From Chloroflexota bacterium (GTDB taxonomy: Bacteria > Chloroflexota > Anaerolineae > Anaerolineales > Villigracilaceae), in assembly GCA_016235445.1 (NCBI GenBank), contig JACRLB010000009.1, forward strand, positions 1-64,000: 64,000 nt of DNA. Direction: 5' to 3'. Shown one piece after another: positions 1-7,916 of the stretch. Below the pieces are notes generated by a model. That model was not told the origin of the DNA, made no database searches, and saw only the letters and a program-made list of their open reading frames with translations. Within the stretch, counting starts at the first letter, position 1, and every line of letters starts with the position of its first letter. A program made the position numbers and the translations under genes.

Positions 1-597
1 GCGCTGGAATCTTTTGTCAGATTCGAGGCTATCTTTCCACAGCCCGCAAGAATGGGCAGATGGCTCTCTCTGTTTTGCGTCTGGCTTTCATGGGGACTCC
101 TTACTTGCCCAGTTTTGTCTCACCTTTAGCTGTGTAGTTACATTATTTTACTCATATGACGCGCTTTGTGCGGAGATCGTTCCGCAGGGGTGATGTGCGA
201 GAATAACAGAAGCAGGCGAAAATTAAGAATGAGCGCGCCGTTTTATTGGTCACACTGCTGAATCATGTCAGCGCGATTTTGGAAAAATTGGGAGTTTCAA
301 TCAGACCATAGGCAGGGCGTTCTTAAAATCCAAATATCGCAACGCGAAAACTGCGAATTCGGCGAATTTGCGTGAGTGTAAAAAGATTTCGCGTTCGTCG
401 GCACTCCGCGTGGCTCGCAAGTCGGAGACTTGCGCTACGTTTCGCTACATTGCGCTACATTTCCGAAACTTTAGTCCACACCCATACGGGCGGCAGTGAT
501 TGCAATTCAGCATGGGTTGTAATAAACTTGGGTTGCAATTGCCCAAACGACTGACGCGAAACGGTTAGTACGTTATCCTGAATGATGGAGAGACAAT
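1..597. other. gene-free left end with repeats
   Basis: I see no convincing gene here. Frame 1 is open from the window edge to a stop at 127-129, but the translation is Trp/Leu/Cys-rich and unlike a normal protein end. The stretch holds an inverted repeat AACGCGAAA/TTTCGCGTT (341-349, 387-395) belonging to the window-wide CGCGAATT family, and a palindrome at 416-434. A short ORF over 372-554 is repeat sequence read through. Confidence 0.5.
416..434. repeat. short palindrome, CGCAAGTC arms
   Basis: CGCAAGTC and GACTTGCG arms around a GGA loop. The same palindrome with the same left flank (CTCCGCGTGG) occurs at 46135-46153, so this is a dispersed intergenic repeat rather than a gene-specific site. 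Confidence 0.8.
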
Positions 598-963
598 ATG
601 ACCGTCAAACACACAAACGAAGTCGAAGCCAAAAATGTCGCCGCAGGGAAAGACACGACCATTCAAGTGTTGATCTCTTCACAAGAGGGACCCAACTTCG
701 CCCTGCGGAAATTCTCCATGCTCCCAGGCGGCGGAATGCCCCGTCACACCAACGAAGTGGAGCACGAGCAATACGTTCTACGCGGACATGCCAAAATTGG
801 AATTGGGGACGAATCCTACGAAGTCAAATCAGGAGACGTAGTCTTCATTCCCGCTGGCGCAATCCATTTTTATGAGAATGTTGGCGAAGAGTCGTTTGAA
901 TTTCTGTGCATTGTCCCCAACAAGGAAGATACGATCACGATTGTGGATGAAGCGAATTGCTAG
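598..963 (+). CDS. small cupin-domain protein
   Basis: A 121-residue single-domain cupin. The first cupin motif is visible as GGGMPRH...EVEHEQYVLRGHA (His50, His56 and nearby Glu residues as likely metal ligands), followed by the second motif IPAGAIHFY with His90. Family members bind a divalent metal in a beta-barrel and range from dioxygenases to sugar isomerases and sensory proteins, so the substrate cannot be told. The start is fixed by GGAGAG a few bases upstream. It stands alone: the next gene is convergent at 1114. A second, unrelated cupin lies at 58195. Confidence 0.85.
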   Translation: MTVKHTNEVEAKNVAAGKDTTIQVLISSQEGPNFALRKFSMLPGGGMPRHTNEVEHEQYVLRGHAKIGIGDESYEVKSGDVVFIPAGAIHFYENVGEESFEFLCIVPNKEDTITIVDEANC

Positions 964-996
964 TACTCTTTGGCATAAATAAGTCGGTGGTTGTAT

Positions 997-1052
997 AGTA
1001 GCGACTTCAGTCGCTTACCCAGCCTAAAAACGACTGAAGTCGTTACTACGAA
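997..1052. repeat. pair of dispersed palindromes (GACTTCAGTC core)
   Basis: GTAGCGACTTCAGTCGCTTAC is followed a few bases later by ACGACTGAAGTCGTTACTAC, so each copy is a hairpin and the pair is also roughly inverted. They sit between the convergent ends of the cupin gene and rsmG and may stop transcription from both sides, though no long T tract follows. Between here and rsmG there is a short heptad run (ACTGATT repeated) at about 1090-1107. Confidence 0.7.
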
Positions 1053-1113
1053 ATCAAGACGAATTTATGCCCGCCTGTACTAGCCACTGCTAACTGATTA
1101 CTGATTACTGTCC

Positions 1114-1824
1114 CTACAACGGCGCCTTCGCCGCCATCCCCGCATTGCGTGGATACTTCGGCGGCGTGGCGGCGACCTTGTCCACGAGGATGAGGAAGCG
1201 GTCATCGGCGACACCGGGTAAATTGACGGGGATCAACTGACGTAATTTTCCACCCAAGATTTTCATTGCCTTTTCAGCGGACTGCGCTTCGGCGGGTCCG
1301 CTTTCGCCTTTTTGGGCGAGCATCGTCCCACCGATTTTCACAAGCGGAAGCAGGTATTCGCTCAGGATGTTGAGCTGTGCCACGGCGCGGGCTACGGCAT
1401 AATCATAGGTCTCGCGGTGCGCGGGGTTTTTCCCCACATCTTCTGCGCGGGCGTGGATGACTTCCACATTCTCCAAACCCAATTTGCTGGCAATGTGCTG
1501 GCAAAACATGGCCTTCTTGCCCACCGATTCCACGAGGGTCACATGCATGGTTGGATAAACTATCTTCAAGGGAATGCCCGGGAAACCGGCGCCAGTCCCA
1601 ACGTCCACGAGGCGAAGCGGGGGCATTCCCTTCCACGCGAGCACACAGGAATACGAATCCAGAAAGTGTTTGGTGCGGATGGATTCCACATCCCGAATGG
1701 CGGTCAGGTTGAATTTTTGATTCCATTCCATCAACTCTTTTTCGTAGCTGATGATTGCCATCACCTGCCGCGCCGTCAGGTGGACGTTGAACAGCGTGCG
1801 CGCGTCGTTGATTAATGAGTCCAT
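1114..1824 (-). CDS. rsmG: 16S rRNA m7G527 methyltransferase RsmG (GidB)
   Basis: RsmG uses S-adenosylmethionine to methylate N7 of G527 in 16S rRNA; loss of the enzyme is known to give low-level streptomycin resistance. The SAM-binding motif is plain (LVDVGTGAGFPGIPL), preceded by the family's helical N-terminus (YEKELMEWNQKFNLTAI). The chosen start gives 236 residues, the usual size. A TATAAT box lies exactly 6 bases upstream of this ATG on the minus strand, which puts the predicted transcription start on the A of the ATG. The longer reading from 1851 would begin upstream of that promoter and is unlikely. The gene is transcribed alone, leftward. Confidence 0.95.
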   Translation of the reverse strand: MDSLINDARTLFNVHLTARQVMAIISYEKELMEWNQKFNLTAIRDVESIRTKHFLDSYSCVLAWKGMPPLRLVDVGTGAGFPGIPLKIVYPTMHVTLVESVGKKAMFCQHIASKLGLENVEVIHARAEDVGKNPAHRETYDYAVARAVAQLNILSEYLLPLVKIGGTMLAQKGESGPAEAQSAEKAMKILGGKLRQLIPVNLPGVADDRFLILVDKVAATPPKYPRNAGMAAKAPL

Positions 1825-1830
1825 TGGGCG

Positions 1831-1836
1831 ATTATA
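1831..1836 (-). promoter_or_regulatory. rsmG -10 box (leaderless)
   Basis: TATAAT on the minus strand with 6 bases to the rsmG ATG. A start 7 bases after the hexamer coincides with the first base of the codon, so the mRNA should be leaderless. The same spacing recurs at hicA and at the genes starting at 25575, 58195 and 61412. Confidence 0.7.
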
Positions 1837-1918
1837 AAGCAAATGCGACATCTGTCATTGCGACGGAATAAAAAGAGGACGGCATCACTACCGTCCTCAA
1901 CGAATCTCCAATCTCTTT

Positions 1919-2923
1919 TTACTTCTTCTCCACCTCAACATCCTCCACCTTTTTTCGGCCCATTTTGCGGTAGAGCGCGCGCCCGCCGATGAAGACCAGG
2001 TAGAGCGGAATGCCGATGGTGATCCACTGAGGCAAAATCTTAAGGAAGAAACGGATGAGGAAGTTCACAAAATTCTGCCAGAAATAAAGCAAATCCTGGA
2101 TGGCGTCGCGGGCGACACCTTTGGGTTCCCAGCCGCCGATCTCAATCGGCTGGATGGTTTCTTCGGCAATGATGCTAACGCTGATGGCGGAAAGCGCGGA
2201 GGCTTCATCGTAATATTTGATCTGGCCTTTGACCATCTCGATTTGTTCGCGATAAAACGCGAGTTGGTTGAAGATAACGACCACATCTTCGGTCACTGTC
2301 GCCGATTGCAAAATCTCATCCAACTGCGCTTCAGCGGCTTCGAGATTCTTAAGGCGTGATTTCAAATCCACGTATTCCGCGGTGACATCCTGCCCTGAGG
2401 TCGTTTCATTTTGGACTTCGACCACATCCTTCTTGATCTGATCCATGGCTTCCTTTAATTTTTCAGAAGGCACGCGGATGACAATCTGGGCTTCGGGAAC
2501 CCCGACACTATTGGATGTGTAGCTCTGATACAGGTTGGACGAGACCACAAAGCCGCCCATTTGCTCGGCCATGCTCTGAATATTTTTCATGCGGCCTTCC
2601 ACATCCGAGACCACGATGGCAAGGTCGGCGTTTTTGATGACGATGCGTTCAACGGCAGAAGCAACAGGAACGCTGTTATTCGATATGCCCTCGACGGCAA
2701 CCGTCACTGCTCGTGGTGAAAATTGCTGTAAGTCGGCTGATTCCGAATAATCTTCAAGCGGCGCGGCGGCATAATATTCCGAGGGCGCACCCCCGCCCAC
2801 ACCCGGCAGTTCGGAATTGACACTGCTATAGGTATTCCCGATAACCGGGCCAAAGATCATCATCACCGCGCCAATGATCAACACGGCATTGATGATGAGA
2901 CTAAATGGCAATAATTTTTTCAT
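1919..2923 (-). CDS. DUF4349-type membrane protein
   Basis: A 334-residue protein with an N-terminal membrane segment or uncleaved signal (LLPFSLIINAVLIIGAVMMIF), a low-complexity linker, a central DUF4349-like domain (VIKNADLAIVVSDVEGRMKNI ... IVIRVPSEKL) with a long coiled coil, and a C-terminal hydrophobic segment (ILPQWITIGIPLYLVFIGG) with a basic/acidic tail. The domain is common in bacterial envelope proteins but its role is not settled. The start is chosen because AAGGAG sits correctly before ATG at 2923; a longer frame to 2995 has no such site. It follows the metallophosphoesterase gene in the same direction. Confidence 0.8.
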   Translation of the reverse strand: MKKLLPFSLIINAVLIIGAVMMIFGPVIGNTYSSVNSELPGVGGGAPSEYYAAAPLEDYSESADLQQFSPRAVTVAVEGISNNSVPVASAVERIVIKNADLAIVVSDVEGRMKNIQSMAEQMGGFVVSSNLYQSYTSNSVGVPEAQIVIRVPSEKLKEAMDQIKKDVVEVQNETTSGQDVTAEYVDLKSRLKNLEAAEAQLDEILQSATVTEDVVVIFNQLAFYREQIEMVKGQIKYYDEASALSAISVSIIAEETIQPIEIGGWEPKGVARDAIQDLLYFWQNFVNFLIRFFLKILPQWITIGIPLYLVFIGGRALYRKMGRKKVEDVEVEKK

Positions 2924-2995
2924 GATTTCTTCTCCTTTTTCCTTTGATAATTTCTCTTTCCAAAGGACGAACACCACAGAGAAATAGTTCCACAC

Positions 2996-3023
2996 TCATC
3001 TTTCATCTTTCATCTTTCATCTT
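2996..3023. repeat. heptanucleotide array, 4 x TCATCTT
   Basis: Four perfect tandem copies of a 7-base word between the 5' end of the DUF4349 gene and the end of the metallophosphoesterase gene. It is one of many heptad arrays in the window, each locus using a different word. Confidence 0.85.
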
Positions 3024-3029
3024 TTCCAT

Positions 3030-3761
3030 CTACCATCCCTCCGCAATACGCGCCGCGTGTTTTTCAGGCAGGCCTGCCGAGCGAATGCGCTCCTGCACTT
3101 CGGCGATGTTATATTCCGCGCGGCGCGGAGTCCAGGTGCGGGCTTCGGTATCGTAAATGGCGAAGGCGGCACGCGGGTCGCGGTCTCGCGGCTGGCCGAC
3201 CGAGCCTGGGTTTAGAATCAGCTTCGGGTGGAGCGGGATCGTTATATCTGGCTTCACCTGCTCCAGACTCACGCGGTCCGTTTTTTCATCCAACGCGAAC
3301 AGGCACTGAATGTGCGAATGCCCCACAAAACACCAGGGCGTATCGAAATGATCGAAATTGATCCGCGCCGAAAGCGTATTCAAAATATATTCCCACAACG
3401 GGTCACGCGGACTGCCGTGCGCCATCGTCGCCTCGCCGCGCACTTTTGTCTTCGACGGAAGCGAACGCATAAAATCCATATTGCTGGCAGATAAAACTTT
3501 TTCGTGGTGCATCAACGAACGCCGCGCCTCGCCATTGAATGTTTCCAGCGGCATCCTGCCGATCACCGCCACATCATGGTTGCCCAGCAGGCAGGTGAGG
3601 TTTTTAATATCGCGCACCTCCTCCACCGCCGCATTGGGGTCGGGGCCGTAGCCCACCAGGTCACCCAGGCACCAGGTCTCATCCACCTCGCCCGCTTCTT
3701 TGAGTACGGCAACGAGCGCAGTGTAATTTGCATGAATATCCGACATTACCAAAATACGCAT
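3030..3761 (-). CDS. metallophosphoesterase (YfcE/MJ0936-like phosphodiesterase)
   Basis: A 243-residue calcineurin-like phosphoesterase. The dinuclear metal motifs appear in order: MSDIHAN (Asp8, His10), GDLVGYGP, GNHD, AHGSP and GHSH. This set matches the small stand-alone phosphodiesterase group, whose physiological substrates are mostly unknown. The start at 3761 is supported by GGAGTGAT immediately upstream; the frame could extend to 3809 but that would read into coaBC. The gene begins 2 bases after the coaBC stop, so the two are almost certainly one transcript. Confidence 0.9.
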   Translation of the reverse strand: MRILVMSDIHANYTALVAVLKEAGEVDETWCLGDLVGYGPDPNAAVEEVRDIKNLTCLLGNHDVAVIGRMPLETFNGEARRSLMHHEKVLSASNMDFMRSLPSKTKVRGEATMAHGSPRDPLWEYILNTLSARINFDHFDTPWCFVGHSHIQCLFALDEKTDRVSLEQVKPDITIPLHPKLILNPGSVGQPRDRDPRAAFAIYDTEARTWTPRRAEYNIAEVQERIRSAGLPEKHAARIAEGW

Positions 3762-3762
3762 A

Positions 3763-4968
3763 TCACTCCAACAGCCTTGCAATGTGTTCCATGATTTTTT
3801 CAGCCGCATCGGTCTTGCTCATCAACGGCAAAATTTCCTTCGCGCCATCCGCAAACAACAACGTGATGCGGTTCGTCTCCACACCAAACCCCGCATCCTT
3901 CGCTGAGATATCATTCGCGGCGATGAAATCCAATTTTTTGGATTTTAACTTCTCGGCCGCATTCTCCAGCAAAGATTGACTCTCCGCCGCAAACCCCACC
4001 ACCACCCTGAAACGCCTCCCCTCCCCGCCGACAGTTGACAGCGTTCCAAGAACATCCGGCGCCGCTTCGAGTTCGATCTGCGGAATGCCATCCCGCTTCT
4101 TCATTTTATCTTTGGCAACATTCTTCGGGCGGAAGTCCGCCGCCGCCGCCGCCATCACCAACGCATCCGCGGATTCGTTCAGCAAGGCATCAAGCATCTC
4201 CTGCACGCTTTTCACGTGGACGACTCTCGCGCCCACAGGCGGCGTCAATGCAGTCGGCGCGGTGATCAGGCAAACCTCCGCGCCTTCATCCAATGCCGCT
4301 TGCGCGAGGGCGTATCCCTGCCTGCCTGATGAATGATTCGTAATCACGCGGACGGGGTCAATCGTTTCCTGAGTCCCGCCTGCGGTGACGATGATTTTCC
4401 TGCCCGCGAGTTTTCCCTTTTTCCCCAGCGCCACACGGATGTGACCGAGCAGTTCCACAGGCTCGATCATGCGTCCCTGGCCGGAGAGGCCCGAAGCGAG
4501 GTGTCCGCTTGCAGGACCAGCAACCAGCACACCGCGAGAAAGAAGCGTGTTGAGATTCTCCTGCGTGGCGGGGTGGTCGAACATCCCACCATCCATTGCG
4601 GGCGCGATCAAGATCGGGCAGGTCGCCGCCAGCGCGGTGACTGTCAATAAATTATCCGCGATGCCGTGCGCGAGCTTTGCCATCGTATCGGCGGTGCAGG
4701 GCGCAATGACGAGCAGGTCGGCGGTTTTGCCAAAACTGACATGCAGAACATGCGCTTCGTTTCCCCAGAGATCATTATCGGTAAATGCGCGGCGGCCCGT
4801 GACGGATTGAAAAGTGAGCGGTGAAATAAATTTTTCTGCCGCGCCGGTCAAAAGCACATCCACCTTTGCGCCCGCCTGCGCCAGCCTGGAAGCCAGGTCC
4901 GCCGCCTTGTACGCCGCAATAGACCCAGTGACCCCAAGCAAAATGTGCTTTCCTGAAAGGATGGACAT
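3763..4968 (-). CDS. coaBC: bifunctional phosphopantothenoylcysteine decarboxylase / phosphopantothenate-cysteine ligase
   Basis: A 401-residue CoaBC fusion that performs two consecutive steps of coenzyme A synthesis: ligation of cysteine to phosphopantothenate (CoaB) and FMN-dependent decarboxylation (CoaC). The N-terminal half is the flavoprotein (LLGVTGSIAAYKAADLAS; APCTADTMAKLAHGIADNLL; APAMDGGMF), and the C-terminal half is CoaB (VTAGGTQETIDPVR.ITNHSSGRQG). The CoaC substrate-clamp motif reads PAMD, where Escherichia coli has PAMN. The ATG at 4968 directly precedes the conserved start of the domain and lies 9 bases after a minus-strand TATAAT (4978-4983), suggesting a leaderless mRNA. 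The promoter is back to back with that of the aromatic cluster. Confidence 0.95.
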   Translation of the reverse strand: MSILSGKHILLGVTGSIAAYKAADLASRLAQAGAKVDVLLTGAAEKFISPLTFQSVTGRRAFTDNDLWGNEAHVLHVSFGKTADLLVIAPCTADTMAKLAHGIADNLLTVTALAATCPILIAPAMDGGMFDHPATQENLNTLLSRGVLVAGPASGHLASGLSGQGRMIEPVELLGHIRVALGKKGKLAGRKIIVTAGGTQETIDPVRVITNHSSGRQGYALAQAALDEGAEVCLITAPTALTPPVGARVVHVKSVQEMLDALLNESADALVMAAAAADFRPKNVAKDKMKKRDGIPQIELEAAPDVLGTLSTVGGEGRRFRVVVGFAAESQSLLENAAEKLKSKKLDFIAANDISAKDAGFGVETNRITLLFADGAKEILPLMSKTDAAEKIMEHIARLLE

Positions 4969-4977
4969 ATCGGGGTG

Positions 4978-4983
4978 ATTATA
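4978..4983 (-). promoter_or_regulatory. coaBC -10 box (near-leaderless)
   Basis: TATAAT on the minus strand 9 bases before the coaBC ATG, leaving a predicted 5' UTR of about 3 bases. No clear -35 box is visible at the usual distance. Confidence 0.6.
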
Positions 4984-5007
4984 CTTCCAACTTTTCGAAA
5001 TTGCCCC

Positions 5008-5036
5008 TTGACGCATCGCCATGACGGGCATAGAAT
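5008..5036 (+). promoter_or_regulatory. sigma70-type promoter of the aromatic cluster
   Basis: TTGACG (5008-5013) and TAGAAT (5031-5036) are separated by exactly 17 bases, the best promoter match in the window. The predicted start near 5043 is only 4 bases before the leader-peptide ATG at 5047, so the leader mRNA would be effectively leaderless; no Shine-Dalgarno sequence is present. Confidence 0.8.
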
Positions 5037-5046
5037 AGCGCCCATT

Positions 5047-5121
5047 ATGTTATCTGCTGTCCGCTTTTATTTTGCGTACTACTTTAACGGCCTCCGCCCG
5101 GTTGCCGCTGGTTGCGCTTAA
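5047..5121 (+). CDS. Phe/Tyr-rich leader peptide (attenuator)
   Basis: A 24-codon ORF too short for ordinary gene calling. The peptide starts MLSAVRFYFAYYFNG and contains six aromatic codons among seven at 5065-5085 (TTT TAT TTT GCG TAC TAC TTT): three Phe, three Tyr and no Trp. It is followed by a strong intrinsic terminator and then by the genes for DAHP synthase, chorismate mutase and prephenate dehydrogenase, the classic setting of a leader peptide such as PheL. Ribosome stalling at scarce Phe- or Tyr-tRNA should relieve termination. The coding assignment is inferred from composition and position, but a run of this kind at this place is very unlikely by chance. Confidence 0.85.
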   Translation: MLSAVRFYFAYYFNGLRPVAAGCA

Positions 5122-5177
5122 GTAGACAGAAAAATCTGTATGCAAAAAGAGCGAGGCCAAACGGTCTCGCTCTTTTT
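5079..5177 (+). promoter_or_regulatory. attenuator: pause hairpin, antiterminator and terminator
   Basis: Three competing pairings can be drawn by eye. Pause hairpin: CTACTTTAA (5079-5087, over the Tyr codons) pairs with TTAAGTAG (5118-5125, over the leader stop codon). Antiterminator: GGCCTCCGC (5089-5097) pairs with GCGAGGCC (5151-5158), 8 bp with one bulge. Terminator: 5144-5158 with 5163-5177. The antiterminator uses the left arm of the terminator, so the two exclude each other. A ribosome stalled on the aromatic codons covers 5079-5087, opens the pause hairpin and frees 5089-5097. This is the standard trp/phe attenuation logic; folding energies were not computed. Confidence 0.8.
5144..5177 (+). 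terminator. intrinsic terminator of the aromatic leader
   Basis: A stem of up to 15 bp (core AGAGCGAGGCC with GGTCTCGCTCT, one G-U pair) closed by an AAAC loop, with an A run on the left and a T run on the right. It lies between the leader peptide and aroH, so it can only be useful if read-through is regulated. Confidence 0.9.
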
Positions 5178-5186
5178 ATTTTACCT

Positions 5187-5213
5187 GTAGCGCAAGATGG
5201 CATCTTGCGCTAC
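5187..5213. repeat. 27-bp palindrome (GTAGCGCAAGATG arms)
   Basis: Perfect 13-base arms around a single base, placed between the attenuator and the aroH ribosome-binding site. It belongs to the same class of dispersed palindromes as those at 416, 997, 44676, 53049 and 53079. It could add an RNA hairpin to the aroH leader. Confidence 0.8.
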
Positions 5214-5229
5214 AAAATGAGGAGATACT

Positions 5230-5601
5230 ATGCCCATCCGTGGAATTCGCGGCGCGACAAACGTTACAGCCGATGACCCTGATTTAATTCTCGAAGCCAC
5301 GCGGGAATTGCTGGAGGCTATACTGAAAGCGAACGAACACATGCGCCCCGAGGATGTGGGCAGCGCTTTTTTCACGGTGACGGAAGACCTCGCCGCCACC
5401 TTCCCTGCGCAGGCCGCCCGCCAAATGGGCTGGAGCATGGTGCCGATGATGTGCGCCCGCGAGATTCCCGTCCCTGGCAGTTTGCCGAGGGCAATTCGTG
5501 TCCTCGTCCACTGGAATACTGAAACGCCGCAGAGCGAGATCAAGCATGTGTATTTGCGGGAAGCAGTGAGGTTGCGGCCTGATCTGGTTGCGGCGCAGTG
5601 A
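5230..5601 (+). CDS. aroH: chorismate mutase, AroH type
   Basis: Converts chorismate to prephenate, the branch point to Phe and Tyr. The 123-residue protein has the length and motifs of the trimeric Bacillus-type AroH fold: RGIRGATNV with the catalytic N-terminal Arg, the central [18 protein letters not shown] segment, and [24 protein letters not shown] with the active-site Arg and Cys. A GAGGAG (5219-5224) precedes the ATG. It is the first structural gene after the attenuator, so its expression should follow Phe/Tyr supply. No fusion to prephenate dehydratase or a DAHP synthase is present. Confidence 0.95.
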   Translation: MPIRGIRGATNVTADDPDLILEATRELLEAILKANEHMRPEDVGSAFFTVTEDLAATFPAQAARQMGWSMVPMMCAREIPVPGSLPRAIRVLVHWNTETPQSEIKHVYLREAVRLRPDLVAAQ

Positions 5602-5696
5602 GTAGTAATCAGTAATCAGTGAACAACGGAACACGCAACACGTTCCATTCATCCTTCATCCTTCACAATTCATCCTTTGTACTTAGGAGTTTTCCC
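5602..5696. repeat. heptad-type spacer
   Basis: The short gap between aroH and the first DAHP synthase contains AGTAATC repeated, then runs of CATCCTT/CATTCATC type words, and ends in the ribosome-binding site AGGAG. It has no coding character. Confidence 0.6.
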
Positions 5697-6755
5697 ATGA
5701 TGATCATAATGAAAGCCAATGCCACACCACAGCAGGTGGAAGCAGTTATTGCGCAGGTAAAGTCGGCGGGGCTGAACGTCCATCTCTCGCAGGGAGTCGA
5801 AGCGACGATTATCGGCGCGATCGGTGAGACGCACAGCATTCCCGCTGAACGCTTTGAAGGATTGGATGGCGTGGATATTGTCCAGCGCATCACCCAGCCG
5901 TACAAACTCGCGTCGCGTCAATTTCACCCTGAGAATACGATCTTGCCTATCGACGGGTTCACCGTCGGCGGAAACGAGATCGCCATCATTGCGGGGCCGT
6001 GTTCAGTGGAGAGTCGCTCACAGATCATTGAATCAGCCATCGCTGTGAAAGAGGCGGGAGCGTCCGCGTTGCGTGGCGGAGTGTTCAAGCCGCGCACGTC
6101 GCCGTACTCCTTCCAGGGACTTGGCGAAGAAGGTCTCGAACTGCTCGCCGAAGCCCGCGAAGTGACGGGACTGCCCATCGTCGTCGAGATCATGTCGCAG
6201 GTGCAGTTGGATGTGATGGTCAAATATGTGGACGTTCTGCAAGTGGGCGCGCGCAACATGCAAAATTTCAACCTTCTGCGAGTCATCGGCGAGTCGCGCA
6301 CGGCGGTTCTGCTCAAACGCGGACTCTCCGCCACCATCGAAGAACTGCTCATGTCTGCCGAATATATTCTGGCGGGGGGAAACCAGCGCGTGATGTTGTG
6401 CGAGCGCGGCATTCGCACTTTTGAAACATCCACCCGCAACACAACCGACATCAACGCCATCCCCGTTTTGAAAAACCTAACCCACCTGCCCGTCATCCTC
6501 GACCCAAGCCACTCCACAGGTTTTGCGGATTATGTCGCCGCCATTGCGCGCGCGGGCGTCGCCGCAGGCGCCGATGGACTGATCATCGAAGTCCACCCTG
6601 ACCCCGCGAAAGCAGTCTCGGATGGCAAGCAATCGCTCAAGCCCGAAGCCTTCGCCGCGATGGTCAAGCAGGTCGGTCAGATCGCCCAAATTATGGGACG
6701 AAGTCTCGCATCCGTTCAAGGCGAGTATTCGCCATTGAAACAGGGTTGGGCGTAA
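5697..6755 (+). CDS. aroF: DAHP synthase (type I beta, with ferredoxin-like regulatory domain), copy 1
   Basis: Condenses phosphoenolpyruvate and erythrose 4-phosphate to DAHP, the first step of the shikimate pathway. The 352-residue protein begins with a ferredoxin-like domain of about 70 residues, as in the Thermotoga maritima enzyme, where this domain mediates feedback inhibition by Tyr and Phe. The barrel follows with [51 protein letters not shown] and ILDPSHSTG. The ATG at 5697 matches the family start and is preceded by AGGAG; an upstream extension to 5619 would be repeat-derived. A second, very similar gene follows directly. Confidence 0.95.
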   Translation: MMIIMKANATPQQVEAVIAQVKSAGLNVHLSQGVEATIIGAIGETHSIPAERFEGLDGVDIVQRITQPYKLASRQFHPENTILPIDGFTVGGNEIAIIAGPCSVESRSQIIESAIAVKEAGASALRGGVFKPRTSPYSFQGLGEEGLELLAEAREVTGLPIVVEIMSQVQLDVMVKYVDVLQVGARNMQNFNLLRVIGESRTAVLLKRGLSATIEELLMSAEYILAGGNQRVMLCERGIRTFETSTRNTTDINAIPVLKNLTHLPVILDPSHSTGFADYVAAIARAGVAAGADGLIIEVHPDPAKAVSDGKQSLKPEAFAAMVKQVGQIAQIMGRSLASVQGEYSPLKQGWA

Positions 6756-6756
6756 G

Positions 6757-6858
6757 TGAAAATGCAGAATGCAAAATGCAGAAGTCAGAATTTTTATTCT
6801 GCATTCTGCATTCTAAATTCTGCATTCAAAATTCTAAATTCCGCATTCAAAAAGGAAC
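6757..6858. repeat. heptad array, ATTCTGC-type, partly inverted
   Basis: The spacer between the two DAHP synthase genes is built from 7-base words such as AATGCAG on the left and ATTCTGC/ATTCCGC on the right, which are complementary and can fold into a hairpin around the TTTTTA centre at about 6791. It could act as a weak intercistronic hairpin. The same words invade the coding regions of aroA, aroE and aroC. Confidence 0.8.
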
Positions 6859-6865
6859 TTTCCCC

Positions 6866-7894
6866 ATGATGATCATCATGCACCCCGGCGCGCCGCGCGA
6901 ACAGATCGACGCAGTCATCGCTGAAATTGAAAAACATAATCTATCTTCCCATCCCATCTTTGGCGTGGAGCAAACCATCATCGGCGCAGTCGGTGACGGT
7001 CATTACGTTCTCAAAGAAACCTTCGAAGCCCTGCCAGGCGTTTTATCTGTGCAAAGAATTTCACAGCCATATAAACTTGCCTCACGCCAGTTCCACGAAC
7101 ATGATTCAATTTTCCAACTTGACGGTTTCTCTGTCGGCGCAACAGAAATCCCGATCATCGCAGGACCCTGCTCGGTTGAGTCCCGCGCGCAGATTCTTGA
7201 AATCGCGCAAGCCGTCAAAGAAGCGGGCGCGAACGCCCTGCGCGGCGGAGTCTTCAAACCGCGCACATCGCCGTATGCCTTTCAGGGTCTCGGCGAAGAA
7301 GGGCTTGAATACCTCGTTGAAGCCCGCGAGAAAACAGGCCTGCCCATCGTCGTCGAAGTGATGGCCGTTTCACAAATCACGATGATGGAAAAATATGTGG
7401 ACGTCTTTCAACTCGGCGCGCGCAACATGCAGAACTTCAATTTACTTCGCGCCATCGGCGAAACCCGCACGCCCGTGCTTTTCAAACGCGGCATGTCTGC
7501 CACCATCGAAGAAATGCTCATGGCAAGCGAATACATTCTCAGCGGCGGCAACACCCGCGTCATGCTTTGCGAGCGCGGCATCCGCACTTTTGAAACCGCC
7601 ACGCGCAACACCACCGACATCAACGCCATCCCCGTTCTGAAAAAACTTACGCATCTGCCTGTCATTATTGACCCGAGTCATTCCACGGGTGACTCCGCTT
7701 TCGTTTCGTCCATCGCAAAAGCAGGCGTTGCCGCGGGCGCCGATGGCATCATAGTCGAAGTCCATCAAGACCCCGCGCACGCCATCTCCGACGGCAAGCA
7801 ATCGCTCACACCCGAAGCCTTTGCCAAAATGGTGAAGCAGGTTCGGGCGGTGGCAGAGGCGGTGGATCGGAGATTAGTAATTGGTAATTCGTAA
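6866..7894 (+). CDS. aroF: DAHP synthase (type I beta, with ferredoxin-like regulatory domain), copy 2
   Basis: The tandem paralogue of the preceding gene: 342 residues, with the same N-terminal ferredoxin-like domain ([20 protein letters not shown]) and the same catalytic motifs ([49 protein letters not shown]). Even the first codons are nearly identical to copy 1. The differences concentrate in the regulatory domain, in the linker to the barrel and near the C-terminus, so the two isozymes may respond to different end products. AAAGGAA precedes the ATG; a longer frame to 6746 runs through the repeat array and is not believed. The gene ends 22 bases before tyrA. Confidence 0.95.
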   Translation: MMIIMHPGAPREQIDAVIAEIEKHNLSSHPIFGVEQTIIGAVGDGHYVLKETFEALPGVLSVQRISQPYKLASRQFHEHDSIFQLDGFSVGATEIPIIAGPCSVESRAQILEIAQAVKEAGANALRGGVFKPRTSPYAFQGLGEEGLEYLVEAREKTGLPIVVEVMAVSQITMMEKYVDVFQLGARNMQNFNLLRAIGETRTPVLFKRGMSATIEEMLMASEYILSGGNTRVMLCERGIRTFETATRNTTDINAIPVLKKLTHLPVIIDPSHSTGDSAFVSSIAKAGVAAGADGIIVEVHQDPAHAISDGKQSLTPEAFAKMVKQVRAVAEAVDRRLVIGNS

Positions 7895-7916
7895 TTACCA
7901 ATTACCAATTACCAAA

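Noticed and set aside
372-554. Rightward 60-codon frame at the left end
   Set aside because: It reads through a dispersed palindrome and has no ribosome-binding site or protein-like pattern.
3763-4968. PAMD instead of PAMN in CoaC as a sign of lost activity
   Set aside because: I recall Asp at this site in other bacterial CoaBC proteins, and the rest of the motifs are intact, so it is probably normal variation.
5924-6517. Leftward 197-residue frame inside the first DAHP synthase gene
   Set aside because: The rightward frame has complete catalytic motifs; the leftward one has none.
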